Translations under genes and position numbers: made by a program
From: an uncultured Oscillospiraceae bacterium
GTDB lineage: Bacteria; Bacillota; Clostridia; Oscillospirales; Oscillospiraceae
NCBI GenBank assembly: GCA_934589705.1
Contig: CAKTOH010000030.1
Location: forward strand, 1-15,332
Reading direction: 5' to 3'
DNA length: 15,332 nucleotides
Part shown: piece after piece, positions 7,624 to 14,655 of the stretch
Position numbering within the stretch: the stretch's first letter is position 1
Layout of the letters: each line of letters starts with the position of its first letter
Notes under the pieces: model-generated
Seen by the model: only the letters and a program-made list of their open reading frames with translations
Told to the model about the DNA's origin: nothing
Databases searched by the model: none

Positions 7624-9060
7624 TCAGTATGCAATGCCCCAGTAGATCATCTTGTCCGCGGGCTTGCCGCAGCAGGCGCAGACGGTGTCCAGCTTCTCCT
7701 GGGCGAAGGGGATGCAGCGAGAGGACATGCCCGCCACTTCCTTCATCTTCATCTCGCACTCCAGGCTGCCGCACCACATGGTCTTGACGAAGCCGCCGTT
7801 CTTCTCCTGAAGTTCCTTGGCTTCCTCCAGAGAGTGGGCCTCATAGATGTGCTCGTCCAGGTTCTTCTTGGCCCGCTCATACATGCCGTCGTGCACCAGC
7901 TGCAGCTGCTGAGCCACCGCGGTCTCCAGCTCTTCCAGCTTGACCACGGTCTTCTCGCCGTCGTTCCGGCGCACCAGCACGCACTGACCGTTTTCCAGAT
8001 CCCGGGGGCCGCACTCTACCCGCAGAGGCACGCCCTTCATCTCGTACTCGGCGCACTTCCAGCCCATGGAGTTGTCGGAGTCGTCCATCTTCACCCGGTA
8101 GCCGGCAGCCGCCAGCCGATCCCGGATGGCGGAAGCGCCTTCCAGAACGCCAGCCTTATGCTGGGCGATGGGCAGCACCACCACCTGAACGGGAGCCACC
8201 TTGGGAGGCAGCACCAGGCCGTTGTTGTCGCCGTGGGTCATGATAATGCCGCCGATAAGCCGGGTGGACACGCCCCAGGAAGTCTCAAAGGGGTTGGTCT
8301 TCTGATTGTTCTTGTCGGTGAACTCAATGCCGAAGGCTCTGGCAAATCCGTCGCCGAAATAGTGGGAGGTACCGGCCTGCAGCGCCTTCCGGTCGTGCAT
8401 CATGCACTCGATGGTGTAGGTGGACTCCGCGCCGTTGAACTTTTCTTTCTCGGTCTTCTGGCCCCGGGTGACCGGCATGGCCAGCACATCCTCGCAGAAG
8501 TCGGCGTAGATGTTCAGAATGGTTCTGGTAAAATCCTCGGCCTCCTGGGCAGTGGCGTGGATGGTATGTCCCTCCTGCCACAGAAATTCCCGGTGGCGCA
8601 GGAAGGGACGGGAGGTCTTCTCCCAGCGCAGGACACTGCACCACTGATTGTACTTCATGGGAAGATCCCGATGGGACTGAAGCACATGGGAGAAGTGATC
8701 GCAGAACAAAGTCTCGGAGGTGGGACGGATGGCGTACCGCTCCTCCAGCTTCTCGCCGCCGCCCATGGTCACCCAGGCGCACTCCGGGGCAAAGCCCTCC
8801 ACATGATCCTTTTCCTTCTGCAGCAGGCTTTCGGGAATCAGCATGGGCATATAGACATTCTCCACGCCCACCTTCTTAAACTCCCCGTCCAGAATATGCT
8901 GGATGTTCTCCCAGATGGCATAGCCATAGGGACGGTATACGAAAATACCCTTGATGGAAGAATAATCGATAAGCTGTGCCTTCTTGCACACATCGGTGAA
9001 CCACTGGGTGAAGTCCACTTCCATATCTGTGATCTGTTCGACCTTTTTCTCTTTTGCCAT
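7624..9060 (-). CDS. proS: Prolyl-tRNA synthetase, short (archaeal/eukaryal-like) type
   Basis: It charges tRNA-Pro with proline using ATP in the cytoplasm. The 478-residue protein lacks the large editing insertion of the E. coli type and matches the short form shared with archaea, eukaryotes and many Clostridia. Class II motif 2 is RWEKTSRPFLRHREFLWQEG (145-164). The motif 3 region runs from about 258 to 285 and includes WGVSTRLIGGIIMTHGDN. After the anticodon-binding domain, a C-terminal zinc-type domain shows C430, C435 and the cluster C461/C463/C464. The protein ends in MIYWGIAY with the C-terminal tyrosine usual for this type. The start has an AGAGGA-type ribosome site. The upstream region is too short for a T-box leader. 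The kinase gene downstream is probably in the same transcript. Confidence 0.96.
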   Translation of the reverse strand: MAKEKKVEQITDMEVDFTQWFTDVCKKAQLIDYSSIKGIFVYRPYGYAIWENIQHILDGEFKKVGVENVYMPMLIPESLLQKEKDHVEGFAPECAWVTMGGGEKLEERYAIRPTSETLFCDHFSHVLQSHRDLPMKYNQWCSVLRWEKTSRPFLRHREFLWQEGHTIHATAQEAEDFTRTILNIYADFCEDVLAMPVTRGQKTEKEKFNGAESTYTIECMMHDRKALQAGTSHYFGDGFARAFGIEFTDKNNQKTNPFETSWGVSTRLIGGIIMTHGDNNGLVLPPKVAPVQVVVLPIAQHKAGVLEGASAIRDRLAAAGYRVKMDDSDNSMGWKCAEYEMKGVPLRVECGPRDLENGQCVLVRRNDGEKTVVKLEELETAVAQQLQLVHDGMYERAKKNLDEHIYEAHSLEEAKELQEKNGGFVKTMWCGSLECEMKMKEVAGMSSRCIPFAQEKLDTVCACCGKPADKMIYWGIAY

Positions 9061-9102
9061 TTTATTTTCATCCTCTCAGGTTTTCTATAAAGAATCCACT
9101 TT

Positions 9103-9110
9103 ATTATAGC
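9103..9110 (-). promoter_or_regulatory. proS extended -10 promoter element
   Basis: On the minus strand a consensus TATAAT (9108 to 9103) is preceded by TGC, giving an extended -10. A TTGACA upstream is only seven bases away, so it cannot be the partner -35; the correctly spaced position is non-consensus. The predicted leader is about 35 nt. Confidence 0.5.
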
Positions 9111-9132
9111 ATATCTGTCAAGTCTTTTCCTG

Positions 9133-9161
9133 TTGTTTTTTCGGGGATTTGCTGATATAAT
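9133..9161 (+). promoter_or_regulatory. Promoter of the serine dehydratase gene
   Basis: TTGTTT (9133-9138) and a perfect TATAAT (9156-9161) are 17 bp apart, with an extended TG at 9153-9154. The start near 9168 precedes the whole fold-back element at 9174-9406, so the mRNA leader would be about 260 nt and would contain it. Confidence 0.6.
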
Positions 9162-9229
9162 AAAGGAAAATCCAAGCCTTCCCCTGGGAGGGGAAGGTGC
9201 AGCGTGTCAAAAAAGCCCCCAATATACGT

Positions 9230-9271
9230 TGTCATTCCGAACCAGTCCGCAGACTGGTGTGGGAATCCCCC
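9230..9271 (+). repeat. Covarying hairpin repeat, copy 2
   Basis: TGTCATTCCGAA, stem CCAGTC-CGCA-GACTGG, then TGTGGGAATCCCCC. The outer stem is ATTCC/GGAAT here, where copies 1 and 3 have ATTGC/GCAAT, a paired change that preserves base pairing. Confidence 0.8.
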
Positions 9272-9320
9272 GGATAGAAGTAAAAGCCACTGGTTTAGGA
9301 TCTAAAATGTTTGAAAATTC

Positions 9321-9362
9321 GGGGGATTGCCACGGCAGTGTGCGCACTGCCTCGCAATGACA
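9321..9362 (-). repeat. Covarying hairpin repeat, copy 3
   Basis: On the minus strand TGTCATTGCGA, stem GGCAGTG-CGCA-CACTGCC, then GTGGCAATCCCCC. The inner stem differs at several positions from copies 1 and 2 but remains perfectly paired. It lies in opposite orientation to copy 2. Confidence 0.8.
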
Positions 9363-9430
9363 TGGTTTTTCGACAGTCTGAGCCTTCCCCTCTCAGGAGA
9401 AGGCTTAAAAATAAATTGGAGGTTCCCATT

Positions 9431-10654
9431 ATGAAATCCATCCGGGAAATCTACAAAATCGGCAAAGGCCCCTCTTCCTCCCACACCATGGGGCCTCAGA
9501 AGGCCGCCCTTCTGTTCCGGGAGCGGTATCCGGACGTCCAACGCTACCAGGTCACCCTCTACGGCTCCCTGTGCAAAACCGGCGTTGGCCACGGCACCGA
9601 CCGGGTGCTGCTGGACACTCTGGGAGAGAACCGGACGAAGGTGCTCTTTTCCCAGGAAAGCTGGGAAGGGATGCACCCGAATACCATGGATTTTGCCGCC
9701 TTTTCCGGCGAAAAAATCCTGGGACAGCTCAGAATGGAATCTGTCGGCGGGGGAGATATCCGGATTCCCGGAGAAACCGAGCCGCCGGAAAGCGAGGAGA
9801 TCTACATTGAGCACTCCTTCGCGGAAATCGCGGATTTCTGCAAATGGCGGTACATTGACACCCTGTCCGCCTATGTGGAGCTGAACGAGGGGCCGGAAAT
9901 CTGGGACTTCCTTGCCGCCGTCTGGCAGACCATGAAGCAGTCCATTGACGAGGGGCTTAGTCGGGACGGGGTGCTCCCCGGCGGTCTGGGCGTCCAGCGG
10001 AAGGCCAAATATCTCTACACCCAGGTTCCCGACGACCGGATTCCGGCCCTGCGGGAATTTCAGCAGATCGCCGCCTTCGCCTATGCCGTAGCCGAGCAGA
10101 ACGCGGACAACGGCACCGTGGTCACCGCCCCCACCTGCGGTGCCTGCGGGGTGGTTCCGGCGGTGCTGCGCTATGCCCAGGAAAACCGGGGCTTCTCCGA
10201 TGAGCAGATCTGCCGGGCACTGGCTACCGCCGGCATCATCGGCAACCTGACCAAAACCAACGCCTCCATTTCCGGAGCGGAATGCGGCTGCCAGGCGGAA
10301 ATCGGCACCGCCTGCTCCATGGCCGCCGCCGCTCTGGCGGAGCTTTTCGGACAAAATCTGGATCAGGTGGAATACGCGGCGGAGGTTGCCATGGAGCACC
10401 ACCTTGGGCTCACCTGCGACCCCATCTGCGGTCTGGTGCAGATTCCCTGCATCGAGCGCAACGCCGTGGCCGCGGTGCGGGCTATGAACGCCTGCAACCT
10501 GAGCTATTTTCTCACCGGCTCCCGGAATATCAGCTATGACATGGTCTGCCGGGCTATGAAGGAAACGGGCATCCATCTGGATCACCGGTTCCGGGAAACC
10601 AGCGAGGGAGGCCTTGCCAAAATCTACCAGCGCAGGCAGACCCGCCGGGACTGA
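9431..10654 (+). CDS. sdaA: L-serine ammonia-lyase (L-serine dehydratase), single-chain Fe-S type
   Basis: It deaminates L-serine to pyruvate and ammonia using a [4Fe-4S] cluster, in the cytoplasm. The 407-residue protein combines the N-terminal beta domain (GKGPSSSHTMGPQKAA from residue 11) and the C-terminal alpha domain in one chain. The alpha domain has NADNGTVVTAPTCGACGVVP, with C236 and C239. By spacing, the likely cluster cysteines are C287 (in ECGCQAE), C329 (TCDP) and C340 (QIPC). From memory, characterised single-chain enzymes also use a cysteine at the very C-terminus; this protein ends RRQTRRD without one. The start at 9431 follows GGAGG by eight bases; the open frame upstream to 9311 is repeat sequence. 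The end has only a weak terminator-like T-rich stretch. The gene symbol follows the single-chain naming. Confidence 0.92.
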   Translation: MKSIREIYKIGKGPSSSHTMGPQKAALLFRERYPDVQRYQVTLYGSLCKTGVGHGTDRVLLDTLGENRTKVLFSQESWEGMHPNTMDFAAFSGEKILGQLRMESVGGGDIRIPGETEPPESEEIYIEHSFAEIADFCKWRYIDTLSAYVELNEGPEIWDFLAAVWQTMKQSIDEGLSRDGVLPGGLGVQRKAKYLYTQVPDDRIPALREFQQIAAFAYAVAEQNADNGTVVTAPTCGACGVVPAVLRYAQENRGFSDEQICRALATAGIIGNLTKTNASISGAECGCQAEIGTACSMAAAALAELFGQNLDQVEYAAEVAMEHHLGLTCDPICGLVQIPCIERNAVAAVRAMNACNLSYFLTGSRNISYDMVCRAMKETGIHLDHRFRETSEGGLAKIYQRRQTRRD

Positions 10655-10681
10655 TTTTTCCCTGTTTTTTAGGGCAGGCTC

Positions 10682-10709
10682 TTGTATTTTCCTGTCAGTG
10701 GAGTATAAT
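10682..10709 (+). promoter_or_regulatory. Candidate promoter of the c-di-GMP gene, upstream of repeat copy B
   Basis: TTGTAT (10682-10687) and a perfect TATAAT (10704-10709) are 16 bp apart. The start near 10716 would place the whole 172-bp hairpin element in a ~210-nt 5' leader. Confidence 0.5.
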
Positions 10710-10732
10710 TTCCTTATCACGAGCTGTTACTA

Positions 10733-10904
10733 ATAATACTATTTCTTATAAAATGATTTCATCATTTTACTTAAGCCGTTTCACGGCAGACCGCCTGGGC
10801 GGCGGTAAGAAATGTATTGACTTCGTTTTTTAGCGGCCGTGGCCGCTAGCCGCAATCCTGCGGCTTAATAAAACGCTTTTAAGCGTTTTATTAAAAACTC
10901 GTAT
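10733..10904 (+). repeat. 172-bp six-hairpin repeat, copy B (inverted relative to copy A)
   Basis: It is the inverted partner of 354-525, equal in length with about ten differences. The fifth hairpin is AGCCGCA-ATCC-TGCGGCT here and GGCCGCA-ATCC-TGCGGCC in copy A, a paired G-C to A-T change. The first and second hairpins are slightly shorter than in copy A. It lies 23 bp before the start codon of the downstream gene. In both places the adjacent gene's transcript reads the element in the same orientation. Confidence 0.85.
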
Positions 10905-10927
10905 CACATAAAGAAGGTTTGCGCCAC

Positions 10928-13918
10928 ATGAACCGTATTTTTCTGGATTTCTACGTTGGCATTTCCATTGTGATTGCCGCCATTGACAGCATTCTTGCCA
11001 TCAAATCCTCCCAAAAGCACACCGCCACCGGCATGTACCTGGCCTTTGCCTGCGCCTGCGCCGCCCTGGTGGACATCAGCTATCTGATCAGCATTCTGAC
11101 AGGCAGCCACCTGTGCATGTCCGTCATGTCCAGCGTCTATTTTGTCACCATCGACTTTATGCTGCTGGGACTGCTGGCCTTTACGCTGCATTTCATCAAA
11201 GGGCGCTTTTCCAAAACCACTCGCCGACTGATGATTCTGGGCAATGCCTACGCCCTGTTTGAGCTGGTGGTGTTTGCCCTGAACCCCTTCCTGGGCATTG
11301 CCGTCGACTATGTGCCCAGGAACACGGAGATTGCCCGGTACGCCTATCAGATGAAGCCCCTGTACATCTGCCATTTGGTCTTTTCCTATGTGCTGGTGGG
11401 CACGGTGATTTTTCTGCTGGTTTGGAAACTGTGCCGGGTTCCCCGGGAATACCGGAAGCAGTACCTGTTCGTCATAGTAGGAATTCTCGCCATCGTGGCA
11501 GTGAACGCGATATTCCTGTTCTGTCACACGGACGCGATCTGGGATCAGCTGGACTATTCCATCTGCGGCTACAGCCTGACCTCCTACCTGCTGTACTGGA
11601 GCTGCTTCAACTACTCCAGCCACGGTATGCTCAACACCCTGAAAACCAGCATTTTCGAGAGCATCGGCCAGGGCATTGTCCTGTTTGACTACGACGATCA
11701 CCTGCTTCTCCACAACCGGCGAGCCGACGAACTGCTGGGAGAATCTCTTCCCGGTCAATGCCAGACCCTTCAGACCTTCCTGGAACATTGCGATCTTCCG
11801 GAAGCCGCCGTCTCCCAGGAGGATTCCATTTCCCTGCAATGCTATGTCAAACGGGAGGATGAGCCCCAGCATCCCCTGCGCTGCGACATCCGCCGTCTGA
11901 AAAACGACCGGGGTCAGCAGCTGGGCCAGCTGTTCGTCTTCTCCGACGCGGAGCTGGAAACGGATTTGCTTACCGGCTTTCAGAATTGGGAGAGCTTCCA
12001 GCTGCTGGCTCAGAGCGGCCAGAATGCCTTTCCGGTGCCAATGGCGGTGGCCGTGTGCGATATCAACAGTCTTTCCGTCATCAACAGCACCCTGGGCACC
12101 CAGACCGGCAACCGGCAAATCCGGACTCTGGCAGGGATCATGCGCAAAAATTTCCCCAAGCAGACCTATTTCGTCCGAGGGGTGGAGGCCAATCTGATTG
12201 CCCTGTGCGCCCACAGCACCGAGGAGGCCATGCAAAGCGCCATGGGCGAGGTCAGCCGCCAGTTCAGCGGCAGCCTTCAGTACGCCGTGAGCGCCACCGC
12301 GGAAACCGCTCCCGATGTGCTGGAGGCCGTTTCCGTTGCCCTCAAGGCGATGCGCGCCAAGAAGCTGCTGGATCAGAAGTCCATCCGCTCGGAAATGCTC
12401 ACCTCCCTGATTCAGGCTTTGCAGGAATGCGACAGCGACACCGAGCACCATGTTCGCAGAACCCAGGCCCTCGGGTCAGAACTTGGCAAGCGGATTCACC
12501 TGTCCGATCATCAGCAGAGCCAGCTGTCCCTGCTGTGCCTGCTCCATGACATCGGTAAAATCGGCGTTCCTCTGGAAATTCTCAATAAGCCCGGCAAGCT
12601 GACCGCCGACGAGTGGGCCATTCTGAAAAACCACGCGGTCAAGGGCTACGAAATTGCCAACAGCAACAATGAGCTCCGGGGCATTGCCGATGAAATCCGC
12701 CATCATCACGAGCGCTGGGACGGCACCGGTTATCCCGACGGCCTGAGCCGTGAGAGCATTCCCCTGCTCAGCCGGATCATTGCCGTGGTGGATGCCTATG
12801 ACGCCATGACCAACAATCGCGCCTACCGCCGAGCCATGCACCCGGAGGCCGCCATTGCCGAGCTGCGCCGGTGCGCCGGCAGTCAGTTTGACCCCTTCAT
12901 TGTCTCGGAGTTCATTCAGATGTTCCGGGAGCATCCCGAAATGCAGGTTTCTCACGCGGACAGCGACTCCCCTGCCCCCAGACGCTTCACCCTGGATGGA
13001 GAGCCCGCCGTCCCGGAAAAACCGGAAGCCCTCAGCCACATCCATTCCGTCCCCTATTCCCGCTACACCCTGGACGGTGATCTGCGGATTGTGGAAACCG
13101 ATGAAAACTTCGAGAAAATGACAGGCTACTCCCGCTCGGATGTGCAAAGCCGGAAAATGCGGCAGACCGACCTGATTCCCGAGGAGGAACGCACGGAGTA
13201 TCTGTGCTGGCTCAACGCGGGCATTGCCAAAAATTCTCAGCAGTACCTGGAGCACCGGATCCGCCGGAAGGACGGCGGGGATATTTACGTTTTCTGCTTC
13301 GGTCGGGTCTATTTCGACTCCGCCGTCCGGACAGAGCGCACGGATGTGGTCATCGTGGACATTTCCAATACCTACTCCATGAAATCCCTGATGGACGCGG
13401 AGGCCGACAAGGCTCAGATCCGGCTGAAATACTGGGAGAATACCTACCGCCGGGATCCTCTGACAGGCCTTCTGAACCACGCCGCCTTCCGCAGCGATGT
13501 GGAGCTTCAGCTGCTGGAGGGCAAGTCCAAGGTGATGATGCTCATGCTGGACGTGGACAAGTTCAAGCAGTACAACGACACCCAGGGACACCAGAGCGGC
13601 GACCAGTTCCTGATTCTGGTTGCCCAGGCGCTGGGCGGCATCCTCCGGAAGGAGGACTCGGCCTGCCGGATGGGCGGCGACGAATTTGCCGCGGCGCTCT
13701 TCTTCAAGCCCGGCACGCCGGACTCCGTGCTCGTCAATCGGGCTCAGCAGATTTACGATTCCGTCAGCCTGACCCTGAAAGGAGCCGACGGCCGAACCGG
13801 CGTGTCCATGGGCGCCGCCATCGCGCGGCCTGACACCGGCTTCTCCCAGCTCTACGAGCAGTCGGATCAGGCGCTCTACCGAGCCAAAGAGGGCGGCCGC
13901 AGCCGACTGTCCTTCTGA
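10928..13918 (+). CDS. Membrane-bound c-di-GMP signalling protein: degenerate GGDEF, HD-GYP, PAS and GGDEF
   Basis: The 996-residue protein has a multi-pass membrane region (about residues 1-225, seven likely helices), then a PAS-like segment (about 238-330). A GGDEF-like domain follows (about 345-435) in which the signature is replaced by GVEAN (418-422), so it is probably inactive. An HD-GYP phosphodiesterase domain (about 490-670) has HDIGKIG, with H540 and D541, and HHERWDGTGYPDGL, with GYP at 601-603. A PAS domain (about 709-815) and a C-terminal GGDEF domain (about 838-990) follow. The latter has an intact GGDEF (916-920) and an RxxD inhibitory-site motif (R907-D910). It may therefore both make and break cyclic di-GMP, switched by a membrane or PAS signal; this is inference. 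The ATG at 10928 follows AAGAAGG by ten bases. It stands alone, followed by a terminator. Confidence 0.93.
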   Translation: MNRIFLDFYVGISIVIAAIDSILAIKSSQKHTATGMYLAFACACAALVDISYLISILTGSHLCMSVMSSVYFVTIDFMLLGLLAFTLHFIKGRFSKTTRRLMILGNAYALFELVVFALNPFLGIAVDYVPRNTEIARYAYQMKPLYICHLVFSYVLVGTVIFLLVWKLCRVPREYRKQYLFVIVGILAIVAVNAIFLFCHTDAIWDQLDYSICGYSLTSYLLYWSCFNYSSHGMLNTLKTSIFESIGQGIVLFDYDDHLLLHNRRADELLGESLPGQCQTLQTFLEHCDLPEAAVSQEDSISLQCYVKREDEPQHPLRCDIRRLKNDRGQQLGQLFVFSDAELETDLLTGFQNWESFQLLAQSGQNAFPVPMAVAVCDINSLSVINSTLGTQTGNRQIRTLAGIMRKNFPKQTYFVRGVEANLIALCAHSTEEAMQSAMGEVSRQFSGSLQYAVSATAETAPDVLEAVSVALKAMRAKKLLDQKSIRSEMLTSLIQALQECDSDTEHHVRRTQALGSELGKRIHLSDHQQSQLSLLCLLHDIGKIGVPLEILNKPGKLTADEWAILKNHAVKGYEIANSNNELRGIADEIRHHHERWDGTGYPDGLSRESIPLLSRIIAVVDAYDAMTNNRAYRRAMHPEAAIAELRRCAGSQFDPFIVSEFIQMFREHPEMQVSHADSDSPAPRRFTLDGEPAVPEKPEALSHIHSVPYSRYTLDGDLRIVETDENFEKMTGYSRSDVQSRKMRQTDLIPEEERTEYLCWLNAGIAKNSQQYLEHRIRRKDGGDIYVFCFGRVYFDSAVRTERTDVVIVDISNTYSMKSLMDAEADKAQIRLKYWENTYRRDPLTGLLNHAAFRSDVELQLLEGKSKVMMLMLDVDKFKQYNDTQGHQSGDQFLILVAQALGGILRKEDSACRMGGDEFAAALFFKPGTPDSVLVNRAQQIYDSVSLTLKGADGRTGVSMGAAIARPDTGFSQLYEQSDQALYRAKEGGRSRLSF

Positions 13919-13950
13919 TGCCGCCTTTCGCACCCCAAGTTTTTGAAACT

Positions 13951-13980
13951 CCCTGGGCAAGACCGCCCAGGGTGTTTTTC
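13951..13980 (+). terminator. Terminator of the GGDEF/HD-GYP gene
   Basis: An 8-bp GC-rich stem (CCCTGGGC 13951-13958 with GCCCAGGG 13965-13972) is followed by TGTTTTTC, 32 bp after the stop codon. Confidence 0.88.
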
Positions 13981-13983
13981 CTG

Positions 13984-14012
13984 TTGCAATAGCCGCCCCT
14001 TTGCGCTATAAT
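13984..14012 (+). promoter_or_regulatory. Strong promoter leading to a truncated reading frame
   Basis: TTGCAA (13984-13989) and a perfect TATAAT (14007-14012) are 17 bp apart. The start near 14019 is followed by AAAGGAG (14062-14068) and an ATG at 14080, a complete expression signal with no full-length gene behind it. Confidence 0.75.
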
Positions 14013-14079
14013 ACAAAATATATGCGGTTTCCCTGCTTCTTTCAGGAACCGGCTGTGAAATAAAGGAGATTTTGAAAAG

Positions 14080-14154
14080 ATGAAATTAGGTATCGAGGGC
14101 GATTCACCTGATTCTATATCTCAATATTACTCCATAAATACCGATAATTCTTGA
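14080..14154 (+). pseudogene. Truncated 5' end of a gene (24 codons)
   Basis: A strong promoter and a good ribosome site precede an ATG that opens MKLGIEGDSPDSIS and stops after 24 codons. The first seven codons have the composition of the host genes; from about 14100 the sequence turns AT-rich and stays so for ~500 bp. The simplest reading is that an insertion or deletion cut a host gene near 14100 and supplied a chance stop codon. An intact micro-peptide gene is possible but less likely. The original product cannot be identified from seven residues. Confidence 0.5.
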
Positions 14155-14595
14155 TTTCAGCATATTTTCTGCACAAATGTCCACTATATAACTTCATGCA
14201 ATTCCATACTACTCCACGCCGAAATGGTGTAAAAATGGTGTATGGAAAATCGGATTGCAGACGCGAAAATGACACACTACTACTGTCCCCCAAAACCAAG
14301 TGAAAGCTCTGATGAAACGCACAACCATCGGCATGACCGCCCAATGGATATGCCGATGGTTGTTTCATTTTTTGTTGCATTTCGGGGCGAATATCGAGAA
14401 AAATATCACCAGTACGCCGTTTGTTTTCCATCCTAATATAAGTTACTCCACGCCTTAATAACAGCATTGGGTATGTAGTTTAAGGACGTAATCGACAATT
14501 ACGAGCTTCAAGCTTATTTAAACTAAGTTTATCTGAAATTTCTTGTCGATTTTTAAGTTTTGTCAGTTATAACTTATGAATTTACAATTTCACCA
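14155..14595. other. AT-rich, gene-poor stretch, probably element-end or remnant DNA
   Basis: No convincing gene was found. The stretch contains an exact 11-bp direct repeat TACTCCACGCC at 14210-14220 and 14444-14454 (a partial copy TACTCCA is at 14128-14134), an orphan terminator at 14321-14363, and AT-rich DNA from 14455 up to the promoter of the next gene. The overlapping open frames on both strands run through the terminator stem and lack family features. The composition differs sharply from the host genes to the left. Confidence 0.55.
14321..14374 (+). terminator. Orphan terminator hairpin
   Basis: A perfect 14-bp stem (14321-14334 with 14350-14363, 15-nt loop) is followed by TTCATTTTTTG. 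No intact gene ends before it, so it is probably left from a deleted or decayed gene. Confidence 0.8.
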
Positions 14596-14624
14596 TTGAG
14601 ATTCATCTGTAAGTGCGCTATACT
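14596..14624 (+). promoter_or_regulatory. Promoter of the AAA ATPase gene
   Basis: TTGAGA (14596-14601) and TATACT (14619-14624) are 17 bp apart. The start near 14631 gives a ~25-nt leader with the ribosome site AAAGGGGGC (14639-14647). Confidence 0.65.
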
Positions 14625-14655
14625 ATAGACAGCCACGGAAAGGGGGCTTAGAGTT

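Larger units (their letters stand above)
9174..9406. repeat. 233-bp fold-back (MITE-like) element
   Basis: Both ends start AAGCCTTC when read inward and carry a hairpin of the type CCTTCCCC/GGGGAAGG. From both ends the order inward is the same: that hairpin, a GTGTCAAAAA or CTGTCGAAAAA stretch, then a TGTCATT...ATCCCCC covarying repeat (9230-9271 and 9321-9362, opposite orientations), with about 50 bp between them. The whole is thus an imperfect inverted repeat with ~95-bp arms and no coding frame of note. It separates the proS promoter from the serine dehydratase ribosome site. Whether it moved as one unit or is nested repeats cannot be told. Confidence 0.75.

Noticed and set aside
9061..9130. 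T-box leader upstream of proS
   Set aside because: The promoter lies about 45 bases before the start codon, which leaves no room for a specifier stem and antiterminator, and no T-box sequence is visible.
10710..10927. c-di-GMP riboswitch in the leader of the GGDEF/HD-GYP gene
   Set aside because: The hairpins belong to the 172-bp repeat that also occurs at 354-525; the conserved core bases of the GEMM aptamers were not seen.
10904..13960. Two long minus-strand frames (515 and 494 codons) opposite the c-di-GMP gene
   Set aside because: They are low-complexity mirror frames of a GC-rich gene whose plus strand encodes clear HD-GYP and GGDEF motifs.
14242..14436. 64-codon plus-strand frame beginning MENRIADAKM
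   Set aside because: It reads straight through the same terminator hairpin, has no good ribosome site, and resembles no family I know.
14114..14467. 117-codon minus-strand frame in the junction DNA
   Set aside because: It runs through both arms of the terminator at 14321-14363 and across the direct repeats, shows no recognisable motif or domain, and has no convincing ribosome site at its start.
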